The notes under the pieces: model-generated
Databases searched by the model: none
What the model was told of the DNA's origin: nothing
The model's input: the letters and a program-made list of their open reading frames with translations, nothing else
Position numbers and translations under genes: made by a program
Source: Rhodococcus wratislaviensis
Lineage (GTDB): Bacteria; Actinomycetota; Actinomycetes; Mycobacteriales; Mycobacteriaceae
NCBI RefSeq assembly: GCF_900455735.1
Contig: NZ_UAUI01000002.1
Location: forward strand, 1-64,000
Reading direction: 5' to 3'
DNA: 64,000 nt
Part shown: one piece after another, positions 37,084 to 45,099 of the stretch
How the letters are laid out: every line of letters starts with the position of its first letter
How positions within the stretch are numbered: the first letter of the stretch is position 1

Positions 37084-38178
37084 TCACAGTGCACCGTACA
37101 ACACCTTGGAATAGCTCTGGCATACCTGATCCCACGTGTAGTGGGTCCGCTGACGCCGTTCGGCAGCGACACTCAGTTCATCCATCAACGCGTGATCCGA
37201 AAGCACCCGATCCATCTCGTACGCGATCTCGCGGGAATCCGGCTCGACGAAGGTCGCGGAATCCTGGAGTACTTCACGGTTGTACACCGTGTCCCGCGCG
37301 ACGATCGGTGATCCACACGCCATCGCCTGAACCAAGGCCGGATTGGTACCGCCGACGCTGTGCCCGTGAAAGTAGGCGCCGGCGTGCTGCCACAGGGCGA
37401 AGAGCTTGTCGTCGTCACTGACGTGACCCAACCAGTGGATTCGTTCGCTGGTCGCGGCCAAACTCTCGGCCCTGAGATCGAAGTCGCCGCCGTAGCCGGA
37501 GGAACCGACGATCACCACATCCCAACGTTCGCTCAACTCTCTCGCCGCATCGAAGAATTCCCCCACCGTGTTCTCCGGCACGAAGCGTGCCACCATCAAC
37601 GCATACGAACGGTGCGGGAATCCCTCGATCGGATCCAAGTCGTCGGGCAACGTGCCGCCGTACGGGATGAATTCCCCGGTGCGGCCGAACCCGTCGCGCC
37701 ACCGCCTCTCGATCTCGTGGGAGTCGTACACGAGTTGGTCGCCGAATCGGGCGGTGAGTCGGGCACCGGTCCGGAAGGCGGCTTTCGCTGCTTTCCCCCA
37801 CTTCTCCCGCTCCCACTCGATTCCGTCGACGTTCACCACCGTCGGAATCCCTCGCGCTTTCAGAAGCGGCAGCCAGTACCCGTTCGCCACGTTCATCACC
37901 AGCGCGACGTCGGGGCGACGCCGGGATGCGTCGACGCACGACGTGAGGCCGTAGGACAGGGTGCTCAGCGATTTGGACTCGACACCCCTCGTCGTCGCGC
38001 ACTCGACGCGGAAGTCCCTGAACGGGTCATCCGGCTCCGTGCTTCCCGCTCGCCCGTACACGGTGACGTTCCAGCCTTCGTCGGCCAAGTACGGCGCCAA
38101 CCTCCGCACCAGGGTTTCGAACCCTCCGTAGTAGCTGGGATAACCCCGGGTTCCGATGATTGCGACCGAGTTACTCAT
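37084..38178 (-). CDS. Glycosyltransferase, DUF1972/GT4 type
   Basis: Cytoplasmic GT-B glycosyltransferase that would extend the lipid-linked oligosaccharide. ATG at 38178 with GGGGAAAG upstream; 364 residues. The DUF1972 N-terminal signature IGTRGYPSYYGGFETLVRR is at about 6-24, and the group 1 C-terminal nucleotide-sugar domain contains HSVGGTNPALVQAMACGSPI with the conserved acid region following. The start overlaps the polymerase stop (ATGA). Donor and acceptor are unknown; related proteins are rhamnosyl- or glucosyltransferases. Confidence 0.88.
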   Translation of the reverse strand: MSNSVAIIGTRGYPSYYGGFETLVRRLAPYLADEGWNVTVYGRAGSTEPDDPFRDFRVECATTRGVESKSLSTLSYGLTSCVDASRRRPDVALVMNVANGYWLPLLKARGIPTVVNVDGIEWEREKWGKAAKAAFRTGARLTARFGDQLVYDSHEIERRWRDGFGRTGEFIPYGGTLPDDLDPIEGFPHRSYALMVARFVPENTVGEFFDAARELSERWDVVIVGSSGYGGDFDLRAESLAATSERIHWLGHVSDDDKLFALWQHAGAYFHGHSVGGTNPALVQAMACGSPIVARDTVYNREVLQDSATFVEPDSREIAYEMDRVLSDHALMDELSVAAERRQRTHYTWDQVCQSYSKVLYGAL

Positions 38179-39584
38179 ATTCTTTCCCCGATTTCTGTCG
38201 TCTCGAGTGCGGACGGGTGTTCTTCGACCTCGTTCTGGACTGCTCCCCTGCCTGTTTCGCACTCGTCCCGAGACGATGGACGAAGCAGTGACGCCAGAAT
38301 GATCCACACGACGCTGAACCAGAACATGCTCGTGAGAGTCGCTGCCGCGATGAACGCCGCAGCGAGGGCAGCAGCGATCGGCCGACGCCGCCACGGCACG
38401 TGACGCCACACGACCACCCCGAATGCGCTCAGAATCGCCAAGCCGACAATTCCCGCGTCGTACAAGATCTGGACCGGAAGCATGATGATGTGCCCCGACA
38501 CGCCGGGCGACCCGGGCTGTTCATGGCGAAGGCCGAAGGTGTTGGTGCCGTTGCCGAACCAGAGGTGGACTCCACGGATGTCCTCCGCGGCTTCTCGTGC
38601 GACCGCCATACGGAATCCGACCGTACCGCCGGTGAAGTCGATGTCCCCCAGCTTGTCCTGGGCGGGGCGCGCCGTGTCGCTCCGCACTTCGGGCTCGGTG
38701 TCTTGACGGCTCGACGGAGGTCGCTGCTGCGTGCCGATGTCCGGAAGTGCGGTCGTGGCCCCATAGGCGACCAGTACGCCGACGACGACGGCAGCGGGGC
38801 CGAAGATGAATGCTTTCAGCGGAGTCGGATTCCGACGGCGCCGAACAAGTTCGTAGGCAACGTAGACGGCCAATCCCATCACCATGCAGAACACCGCCGT
38901 GCGGGTCTGGGATGCGATCAGTCCCAGCGGGACGGTCACCGCCGCCGCGATCATCCAACGCCGGTCGGCCCCCTTCCGGGCAACCAGCAACAAGGTCCAG
39001 AATACGAGGATCGCAGCGTAGATATTCGCTTCCGTGGCAGACAGCCGGGTGACATAGACGTCGTAGAGTGAATCGAGATTGGTTCCCCAAGACACGCCAC
39101 CCCCGGTTCTGTTGGCGATGAGATACATCGCGAAACCTGCGAAAGCCCAGGGAACGACGAATCGGATCCCGATGTTCTCGGCCCACACCGCGCGGGCGCC
39201 GAGCGACATCAGACCCGCCAGCAACAACAGATCGATGGTGAGCCAGCCCAGAATCGCCACGCTCTTGCCCAGACTGGGCGAAAACAGAACGGTCGATGCC
39301 GCATTCCAGGCGATGAATGCGAGAAACGTCAACACGACGGGATGCCGCAGTGTACGAAGAAAATCGAGTCGGGAACCCGGGTTGACGATCAACCAGCCCA
39401 CGAACCCCACGGGCGCCACTTGCTCCCACCGCACGGTGAAACCCGCAAGATCAAACGAGTAGCGACCGAGAAACGATGCAGCGACAACCGCGCACACCAG
39501 CAGAAAGGTGACCACGTCGTTGCGGCTGCGAGATCCGCTGAAAGGGTTCGGCGCCAACACCCTCTGATCCGAACCGCTCGTCAC
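38175..39584 (-). CDS. Wzy-like O-antigen polymerase/ligase
   Basis: Polytopic membrane protein expected to polymerise flipped repeat units on the outer face. GTG at 39584 overlaps the preceding stop (GTGA) and has AGGAG seven bases upstream; 469 residues. About ten to twelve helices, with a large polar extracytoplasmic loop (about 290-370, containing RPPSSRQDTEPEVRSD and FGNGTNTFGLRHEQPGS) before the last helices. That is the layout of the O-antigen ligase/polymerase superfamily. Sequence motifs are weak in this family, so the call rests on topology and context. Confidence 0.82.
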   Translation of the reverse strand: MTSGSDQRVLAPNPFSGSRSRNDVVTFLLVCAVVAASFLGRYSFDLAGFTVRWEQVAPVGFVGWLIVNPGSRLDFLRTLRHPVVLTFLAFIAWNAASTVLFSPSLGKSVAILGWLTIDLLLLAGLMSLGARAVWAENIGIRFVVPWAFAGFAMYLIANRTGGGVSWGTNLDSLYDVYVTRLSATEANIYAAILVFWTLLLVARKGADRRWMIAAAVTVPLGLIASQTRTAVFCMVMGLAVYVAYELVRRRRNPTPLKAFIFGPAAVVVGVLVAYGATTALPDIGTQQRPPSSRQDTEPEVRSDTARPAQDKLGDIDFTGGTVGFRMAVAREAAEDIRGVHLWFGNGTNTFGLRHEQPGSPGVSGHIIMLPVQILYDAGIVGLAILSAFGVVVWRHVPWRRRPIAAALAAAFIAAATLTSMFWFSVVWIILASLLRPSSRDECETGRGAVQNEVEEHPSALETTEIGERI

Positions 39585-40594
39585 AGGGAGCTCCTGCTCT
39601 CGCTCTCGGATGTCATCCGAGCGGACGAGACCGCCAGAAGGTCCTGAGCGAACACACGAAACTTCACCGACTCCGCGTCCCAGTCGTTCTCCTGGCCCGA
39701 CTCCGGGCCCGCGCGCAGTTTGTAAGCGGCGGAACGCGCGAACAGACCGCCCGCGACTGCCCACTTCCAGGCGACGTTCTGCAATCGTGTGCGAGACAGG
39801 CGCCACTTGTACAGGTCGTACATGTTGACTACCCAGGCCGAGTTGGGCACCCGCGACACCGTCGGCGTCGTCGAACTCTCGCCGATCAGATGAACTCCCG
39901 TCACCGAGGGCACCGTGACGACCCGCTCGCCCGATTCCTTGACCCGCAGACAGAACTCGATATCTTCCGCGTACATGAACCACCGACGGCTCAGTCCGCC
40001 CAATCGCATCCAGGTGTCACGTCGCACCAGCATGCAAGCACCGGACACCCAGTCGACGTCTCTCGGCTCCACCGACGAATGCCGTTTGAGGAGATACAGT
40101 CCCTCGACGAGTGGCGAGTAACCGGCCAGTCGTGAAAGGCCGGAATAGTGGCACAGAACGCGCCACAGGTCCGGTTGCCTTCCGCACTCTCTGATCGCGA
40201 GCCGTTCCCCCGGTTTGTCGAGCAGCGGGGCGACTATGCCGATACTGGCGTCCGCATCGAGGGTGCGACTCAGCGCGAACACACTTTCCGCGTCGACAAC
40301 GGCATCGGGATTCAGCAGAAGCACGTGTTCGCCCAGCGCCACCGACACTCCTCTGTTGACCCCGCCGGCGAATCCGAGGTTCGCTTCGCTTCGGATCACC
40401 CGGGCGCTCGGACACACTCCGGATACTCTGACGATCGTGTCGTCGATCGAATTGTTGTCGACGACAATGATGTCCAGCCGGGGATCGGATCCCAGCACAG
40501 ACAGGCACTGTTCGATGACGGCAGCGCTGTTGTACGTCACGACCACGACGGAGATCGTGCACCCGTCACTGCGCGCCTCTTCCGGTGCGCTCAT
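39581..40594 (-). CDS. GT2-family glycosyltransferase (rhamnosyltransferase-like)
   Basis: GT-A fold glycosyltransferase resembling WbbL-type rhamnosyltransferases. ATG at 40594, chosen over one six bases upstream because AGGAG is then eight bases away and the start forms an ATGA overlap with the previous gene. 337 residues. Family motifs: SVVVVTYNSAAVIEQCL, VDNNSIDDT, NLGFAGGVNRGV, LLLNPDAVV (the DxD region) and YAEDIEFCLRVKESG (the acceptor-base ED). It probably adds an internal sugar of the repeat unit. Confidence 0.9.
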   Translation of the reverse strand: MSAPEEARSDGCTISVVVVTYNSAAVIEQCLSVLGSDPRLDIIVVDNNSIDDTIVRVSGVCPSARVIRSEANLGFAGGVNRGVSVALGEHVLLLNPDAVVDAESVFALSRTLDADASIGIVAPLLDKPGERLAIRECGRQPDLWRVLCHYSGLSRLAGYSPLVEGLYLLKRHSSVEPRDVDWVSGACMLVRRDTWMRLGGLSRRWFMYAEDIEFCLRVKESGERVVTVPSVTGVHLIGESSTTPTVSRVPNSAWVVNMYDLYKWRLSRTRLQNVAWKWAVAGGLFARSAAYKLRAGPESGQENDWDAESVKFRVFAQDLLAVSSARMTSESESRSSL

Positions 40595-41676
40595 GTCCAT
40601 ATCTCCTTGCCGATCTCGTCACGGAATCGGCGCACGCCGAACTGTGCCTCGAACCTCCGCCGCGCCTGGTTGGCGCGTTCCGTTGCGTCCTCGATCGAAA
40701 ACTCCTCGAGCGCCTGCCGCCACGCCGCCACATCACCCGTGGGTACGAGACGCCCCACGTCCTCACCGATGATCTCGGGCAGACCGCCACTGTCGCTGGC
40801 CATCACAGCGCGTCCAGCAGCCATTGCCTCGATGGCTATGGTCGGCAATGGATCCGGCTTGATGCTCGGCACCAACACCAGATGTGCCGCGTCGAGGTAC
40901 TTGCGGACATTGTCGGTCTGACCGACTATCGACACGCTGTCGGGGCGTTCGAGTCTTTCCACGCGATCAACTACGTCGACAGACGCGCCGTTCAGGGGCG
41001 GCGCCCCCAAGACGATCAGTTCGATGTCCGACCGATCGAGACCGTCCCACGCGTCGAGGAGAACATCGTGCCCCTTCCACGTGTTCCACCTGCTCGCCAC
41101 CAAGCACACGAGCCGCTCGTCGACAACGAGCGGTGTCGGTTCGGGCAGCTCGAAACCGTTGTAGACCACTACCGATCGGCGGACGAGCTTTTCGGGCAGC
41201 GGACGGCGGACGGCCTTGCTCACGCACACGATCCGCTGCGCACACGACATGAACGGAGTGACGAAGAGCGCTGTCCTGCGATCCAGGAACTCGTGGAGAT
41301 GCAGCACCGTCGCTGCACCGATGAGCCGCGCCAACGGCAGCATCAGAACCAATGCCGATGTGTTGACGTACATCTTCGACGGCCGCGCACGCACTACCGC
41401 GCCCGCTGTGCGAAGGAAACGGCCGACCAGTCCGGGGAGCGCTCCGAGGCGGAGATACGAACGCCGGATCACGGGAAGAGGCATCCTGCGCACCGTATGC
41501 CCCAACTCGGCCAGCGCAGTCGACAGCTCGTTCCCGGGATAGTCGACGTCGGTCGGCAGCCACACCTCCACGTCCCACCCACTCGGCACTTCGGTCAGAG
41601 ATTCCAAGAAGACCCGGTCGGCCCCGTACATCTCGTCGGAGGGATGCACAGCGATGAGCTTCTTCGGACGTCTCAT
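40591..41676 (-). CDS. GT4-family glycosyltransferase
   Basis: GT-B glycosyltransferase of 361 residues from ATG 41676. An upstream GTG at 41730 would overlap the sugar transferase, and its residues look unlike a protein start. The N-terminal VHPSDEMYGADRVFLES and the C-terminal donor-binding VPSIKPDPLPTIAIEAMAAGRAV with downstream GGLPEIIGE are typical of group 1 transferases. It follows the initiating sugar transferase and precedes the GT2 gene with a four-base overlap, so it probably adds the second sugar. Confidence 0.88.
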   Translation of the reverse strand: MRRPKKLIAVHPSDEMYGADRVFLESLTEVPSGWDVEVWLPTDVDYPGNELSTALAELGHTVRRMPLPVIRRSYLRLGALPGLVGRFLRTAGAVVRARPSKMYVNTSALVLMLPLARLIGAATVLHLHEFLDRRTALFVTPFMSCAQRIVCVSKAVRRPLPEKLVRRSVVVYNGFELPEPTPLVVDERLVCLVASRWNTWKGHDVLLDAWDGLDRSDIELIVLGAPPLNGASVDVVDRVERLERPDSVSIVGQTDNVRKYLDAAHLVLVPSIKPDPLPTIAIEAMAAGRAVMASDSGGLPEIIGEDVGRLVPTGDVAAWRQALEEFSIEDATERANQARRRFEAQFGVRRFRDEIGKEIWT

Positions 41677-41713
41677 GGTGCGGCCTTGCCGAGCGCGGAC
41701 CGGACCTGCACCA

Positions 41714-43228
41714 TCAGTACGCACCGTCACTCGCCACCACAGCCTTCAGGGTCTTGGCGATGATCAGCATGTCGCCGACCATCGACCAGTTCTCGACATA
41801 GGACAGGTCGAGGCGCACCGAGTCCTCCCACGAGAGGTCCGAGCGCCCGCTCACCTGCCACAGGCCGGTGACACCGGGCTTCACCAGGAGCCGGCGATGC
41901 ACCTCGCTCTCGTAGGACTCGACCTCGACCCGCAGGGGAGGTCTCGGCCCCACCACACTCATCTCTCGTCGCAGCACGTTGATGAACTGTGGCAACTCGT
42001 CGATGCTGAACTTGCGCATGACGCGGCCGACACGGGTGACACGCGGATCCTCTCGCAGTTTGAACAGAACTCCGGCGCCCTCGTTGGGCCCGCTCAGGGT
42101 CGCGCTGTGTTTGTCGGCGTCGTCCACCATCGACCGAAACTTCAGCATCGGGAACGGCCTGCCATCCATGCCCATTCGTTCCGATTTGTAGAACACCGGC
42201 CCTCGACTCGTCAGCTTGACCGCCGCCGCTGCAGCCACCATCACAGGGCTCGCCAGCACGAGCGCAAGAGTGGCAAAGATCAGGTCGAACGACGTCTTCC
42301 CGAATCGCTTGGCGCCGTGATAGCGCGGCTTCTCCACGTGAATCAGCGGCAGACCCGCGACAGGTCGCATCTCGAGGCGCGGCCCGGAGACGTCCATCAT
42401 TCCCGGGGCGACCACCATGTCGACGTCCAACTGCTCGAGGTCCCACACCATTTCACGAAGCCCGTGATGGCCGAGATGCTCGGTCGCCGTGACCGCGACG
42501 GTGTCGGCCCCGGATCGCTCGATCGCATCGACGACATCGTGCTCGTCGCCGAGGACCGGTATCGGTCGTCCGTCCACGGTGATCGTGTCGTCGGACGACC
42601 GGTAATGGGCTGGGATACATACCCCGACCACGTTGTAGCCGTCCGCTGTTCCACGGTCGAATGTGCTGGCGAGGTTGCGCACGGAGTGTTCGGCGCCGAC
42701 GACCAACACGGATGTCTGGCACAGCCCGCGTGCACGCTTGCGGGCGAGGACGCGGCGCCACATCCAACGGGTCAGCAGAAGGCCGAGTAGACCTGTGGGG
42801 AATGCGATCGCCAGGTACAGCCGCGCCAATTCCAGCTGCAGGAGGAGCGCTGCGATCGCGATGAGCCCGAACAGTCGTAGCGTCGCGGTGGCGATGCGCC
42901 GATACTCCTCCGGGCCACTCCCGACCACTCGTGGGGATCGCACATGAAAGACGGCGAGCATGGCGAGCCACGACGCCACGAGAGCGACGGAAATCAGACC
43001 GTAGCTCACATTGCTCAGAGTGCGCGAGTCGACGAGAGACCCGGGGCCTCCGAAGCGCACCCATTGAGCCAGAGCCACCGCTGCCACCACGACGAGGGTG
43101 TCGGTGAGGAGGATTCGCCTGATGTACACGGCCAGCCAGTGTCGGCGTGCGACCCCTCGTTGCGCTGGAACCGCCGCAACGGTGCGAACAGCTGAAGATC
43201 TCTCCACAGTCGAGTTGAACGTCGCCAT
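41714..43228 (-). CDS. Initiating polyprenyl-phosphate sugar transferase (copy 2)
   Basis: Begins repeat-unit assembly by moving a sugar-1-phosphate onto the lipid carrier. 504 residues, ATG at 43228 with GGAGG seven bases upstream. It has the same plan as the copy at 3052-4602: N-terminal helices, a central CoA-binding-like domain (CQTSVLVVGAEHSVRNL), and a C-terminal transferase domain with MLKFRSMVDDADKH, DELPQFINVLRREMS and KPGVTGLWQVSGRSDLSW. The two are clear paralogues, similar along their whole length. This copy has the high GC of the surrounding genome, unlike copy 1. It heads the second polysaccharide cluster. Confidence 0.92.
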   Translation of the reverse strand: MATFNSTVERSSAVRTVAAVPAQRGVARRHWLAVYIRRILLTDTLVVVAAVALAQWVRFGGPGSLVDSRTLSNVSYGLISVALVASWLAMLAVFHVRSPRVVGSGPEEYRRIATATLRLFGLIAIAALLLQLELARLYLAIAFPTGLLGLLLTRWMWRRVLARKRARGLCQTSVLVVGAEHSVRNLASTFDRGTADGYNVVGVCIPAHYRSSDDTITVDGRPIPVLGDEHDVVDAIERSGADTVAVTATEHLGHHGLREMVWDLEQLDVDMVVAPGMMDVSGPRLEMRPVAGLPLIHVEKPRYHGAKRFGKTSFDLIFATLALVLASPVMVAAAAAVKLTSRGPVFYKSERMGMDGRPFPMLKFRSMVDDADKHSATLSGPNEGAGVLFKLREDPRVTRVGRVMRKFSIDELPQFINVLRREMSVVGPRPPLRVEVESYESEVHRRLLVKPGVTGLWQVSGRSDLSWEDSVRLDLSYVENWSMVGDMLIIAKTLKAVVASDGAY

Positions 43229-43759
43229 GCATCCCCTCCACTGTCGAACCGACCGTCGGCAGAGTGTGATGGTCGAGTCGGTCGTTTCACGACAGCGGAT
43301 CTCCGGACGCGGACCGTGCCGTCGTCACCAACGAGCAAAACCAGAAGTGCCCCGAGCACCGCCATGTAGATAGACGACATCGAACATTCACAACGAGTGT
43401 GGACGGTATCAGCGCGATTCCGTCCTGTCTCATCCGCACCGGCGACATGAGACCGTGCGGTCTGCACTAAATACGGACTGAGCAGCGGTTATTCGCTCCT
43501 ACAATTGGTTCGGGGACAGTCTTTTTCGGCAAACTGACCACAGGTGTTCGGGCAGAAGGATTTTCACGCAGTCAAGTTCGCATCAAGGCGTCTGCGCGCA
43601 CTCGAAGTCCTGCCAACACTCGAATTGCATACCCAAAGTTGGCGATTGCGAGACGTATGCGATCCCATCACCGAATCGAAGACGATTTTCACGAGCCAGC
43701 ACCGAACTTCGGTGACCGACTCGAGAATTCGAACGGTTCGGCATCGAGGCTCCCCCGTG
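43229..43759. other. Intergenic region, promoter of second polysaccharide cluster
   Basis: About 530 bases between the sugar transferase and the BRCT-like gene. It is relatively AT-rich around 43450-43740. A leftward frame beginning SSIYMAVLGALLVLL near 43380 has one hydrophobic stretch but no ribosome site, and it runs into the sugar transferase in another frame, so it is not called. The promoter of the leftward cluster must lie here. Confidence 0.45.
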
Positions 43760-44131
43760 TCACGCCCCGTCACGGTGGGGCTTGGCCGACGCACCGACCC
43801 GAGACCGTCCCATCCGCGCCCGAACACGCGCGGTGACCTGCCAGATCAGGGTGGTGTCGTGGACGCTGATGCACGGCACGCCGAGCGCACGGGCGTGCTG
43901 AACGGCGGCCGATTCCTTCTGCGAACAACGCCCGTCCAGGATGTCCTCGGTGACGATGACGCAGAGCACGTCCCCCTCGAGTTCGCGGATCGGTTCCAGC
44001 CCGTGGAGCGCCACCCATTGCCGGACCATCGCCCACTGCGACACGTCGGCGTAGCGGGTGGGATTGCCGACGAACAACACGCGGCGAGACCGACGGGCTC
44101 GTGCGACCTCGATGCTGGAGATGGGTGACAT
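43760..44131 (-). CDS. Small BRCT-like protein, copy B
   Basis: 123 residues from ATG 44131 with AGGAAC upstream; the frame continues further upstream but the paralogue starts at the same place. The core matches copy A (7398-7796): RRVLFVGNP, then QWAMVRQWVALHGLEPIREL, then GDVLCVIVTEDILDGRC and ALGVPCISVHD. A basic tail (VRARMGRSRVGASAKPHR) replaces copy A's proline-rich end. It looks like one BRCT-type fold with no partner domain. Both copies are preceded by the same 51-bp element, so they are probably co-regulated. Function unknown. Confidence 0.68.
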   Translation of the reverse strand: MSPISSIEVARARRSRRVLFVGNPTRYADVSQWAMVRQWVALHGLEPIRELEGDVLCVIVTEDILDGRCSQKESAAVQHARALGVPCISVHDTTLIWQVTARVRARMGRSRVGASAKPHRDGA

Positions 44132-44204
44132 GCCAAAGGTTCCTGTCCACGTGAACGGCTGATCCCGGTACGAGACAACTCTCTCCTGCCTCGGCGCCCA
44201 CGTC

Positions 44205-44255
44205 TGTCCGCCGATCAGGCCGTGCATCGGATGAATCTCGACTCCCCCGATCAGG
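44205..44255 (-). promoter_or_regulatory. 51-bp conserved upstream element, copy B
   Basis: Matches 7864-7914 at 39 of 51 positions without gaps. CCGATC boxes are at 44211-44216 and 44247-44252, 36 bases apart, with ATCGGATGAATC (44226-44237) between them at the same 15-base offset. It is about 75 bases before the BRCT-like start codon and also lies between that gene and the divergent hydrolase gene. Confidence 0.65.
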
Positions 44256-44266
44256 GGACACCCCCG

Positions 44267-44312
44267 CACGTGAGTGGGAAAGTGTGCTCGGGCACGCATC
44301 GGCACTCACGTG
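44267..44312 (+). promoter_or_regulatory. Inverted repeat in leader of hydrolase gene
   Basis: CACGTGAGTG (44267-44276) and CACTCACGTG (44303-44312) are perfect 10-base inverted copies 36 bases apart. The right arm abuts the GGGAGG ribosome site at 44312-44317 of the hydrolase gene starting at 44322. It could be an operator dyad, or a leader hairpin that limits ribosome access. Confidence 0.55.
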
Positions 44313-44321
44313 GGAGGTTGC

Positions 44322-45068
44322 ATGATCACCGTTCTGTGCTGTCGCGGCATCGGTGAGGATCTCGACGTCAACATGCTCACCAACACCACACAACTCCTGG
44401 ACCCCGCTCGGTTCGTCGTCAAGCAGGTCCCGTGGGAGGCGAGCTACGGACCGGTGCCCGATCCGGGTGGATCAGCGTTCGACAAGGCGCTGTCCGAAGG
44501 ACGCACACTCCTGTTGCGGATGATCTCCGAAGACCCGAATCCCGTTGTTCTGCTGGGCTACTCGGGAGGCGCTGCGCTCGCCGGCAATGTGGCGGCCGAA
44601 GTGGGACGGGGGCAGCACCCCGCCCTGGACGTGCGTGGGGTCGGTCTGATCGCCGATCCGCTGCGGCCGGCGTCTCCGGATCTGCCAGGCTGGGGCATCG
44701 CGGGGCAACGCGCGATCACGGGGATGCCCGTGTGGCAGATCGCCGACCCGTTGGACGTCATCTGCTGCTGCCCGGGCAACTCACCGCTGCGGACGTTCGC
44801 GGACCAGTCGGCGGCCTTCTCACTCGCCGACCCGGCCGCGTGGGTGGCGGACCTCCTCGACCGGCTCCGCACCCGAAGGTGGCAGGCGGTGATCCTGAAC
44901 TGGTGGCGACCGTGGACGGTGTGGCAGCAGTACTCCGAGGCCATCGACGACGTGAACGGTTACCTGTTCCGGGGCGACCACACCAGTTACTGGGTGCGGC
45001 TCGCCCCTGGCACCGATCGGACATACTGCGCGCTGCTCGCGGATCGAATCGGCAGTCTTCCGGACTGA
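44322..45068 (+). CDS. Lysin B/cutinase-like serine hydrolase
   Basis: 248-residue alpha/beta hydrolase from ATG 44322, supported by GGGAGG. The start VLCCRGIGE resembles the oxyanion loop of cutinases and phage lysin B (GTGE). The nucleophile elbow is GYSGG with Ser81, a candidate Asp is 142 or 145 in ADPLDVICC, and His220 in RGDHTSYW completes a triad. No signal peptide is seen. Lysin B enzymes cleave mycolate esters of mycolyl-arabinogalactan at the end of the phage cycle; such a gene outside a visible prophage may be a domesticated phage gene or a host lipid esterase. Family placement is by motif only. Confidence 0.65.
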   Translation: MITVLCCRGIGEDLDVNMLTNTTQLLDPARFVVKQVPWEASYGPVPDPGGSAFDKALSEGRTLLLRMISEDPNPVVLLGYSGGAALAGNVAAEVGRGQHPALDVRGVGLIADPLRPASPDLPGWGIAGQRAITGMPVWQIADPLDVICCCPGNSPLRTFADQSAAFSLADPAAWVADLLDRLRTRRWQAVILNWWRPWTVWQQYSEAIDDVNGYLFRGDHTSYWVRLAPGTDRTYCALLADRIGSLPD

Positions 45069-45099
45069 TGCACTGGCGCAGGTGATCGCTACTGCGTCG

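Noticed and set aside
43015-43467. Small membrane protein gene upstream of the second sugar transferase
   Set aside because: One hydrophobic stretch only, no ribosome site, and most of the frame overlaps the sugar transferase in another frame.
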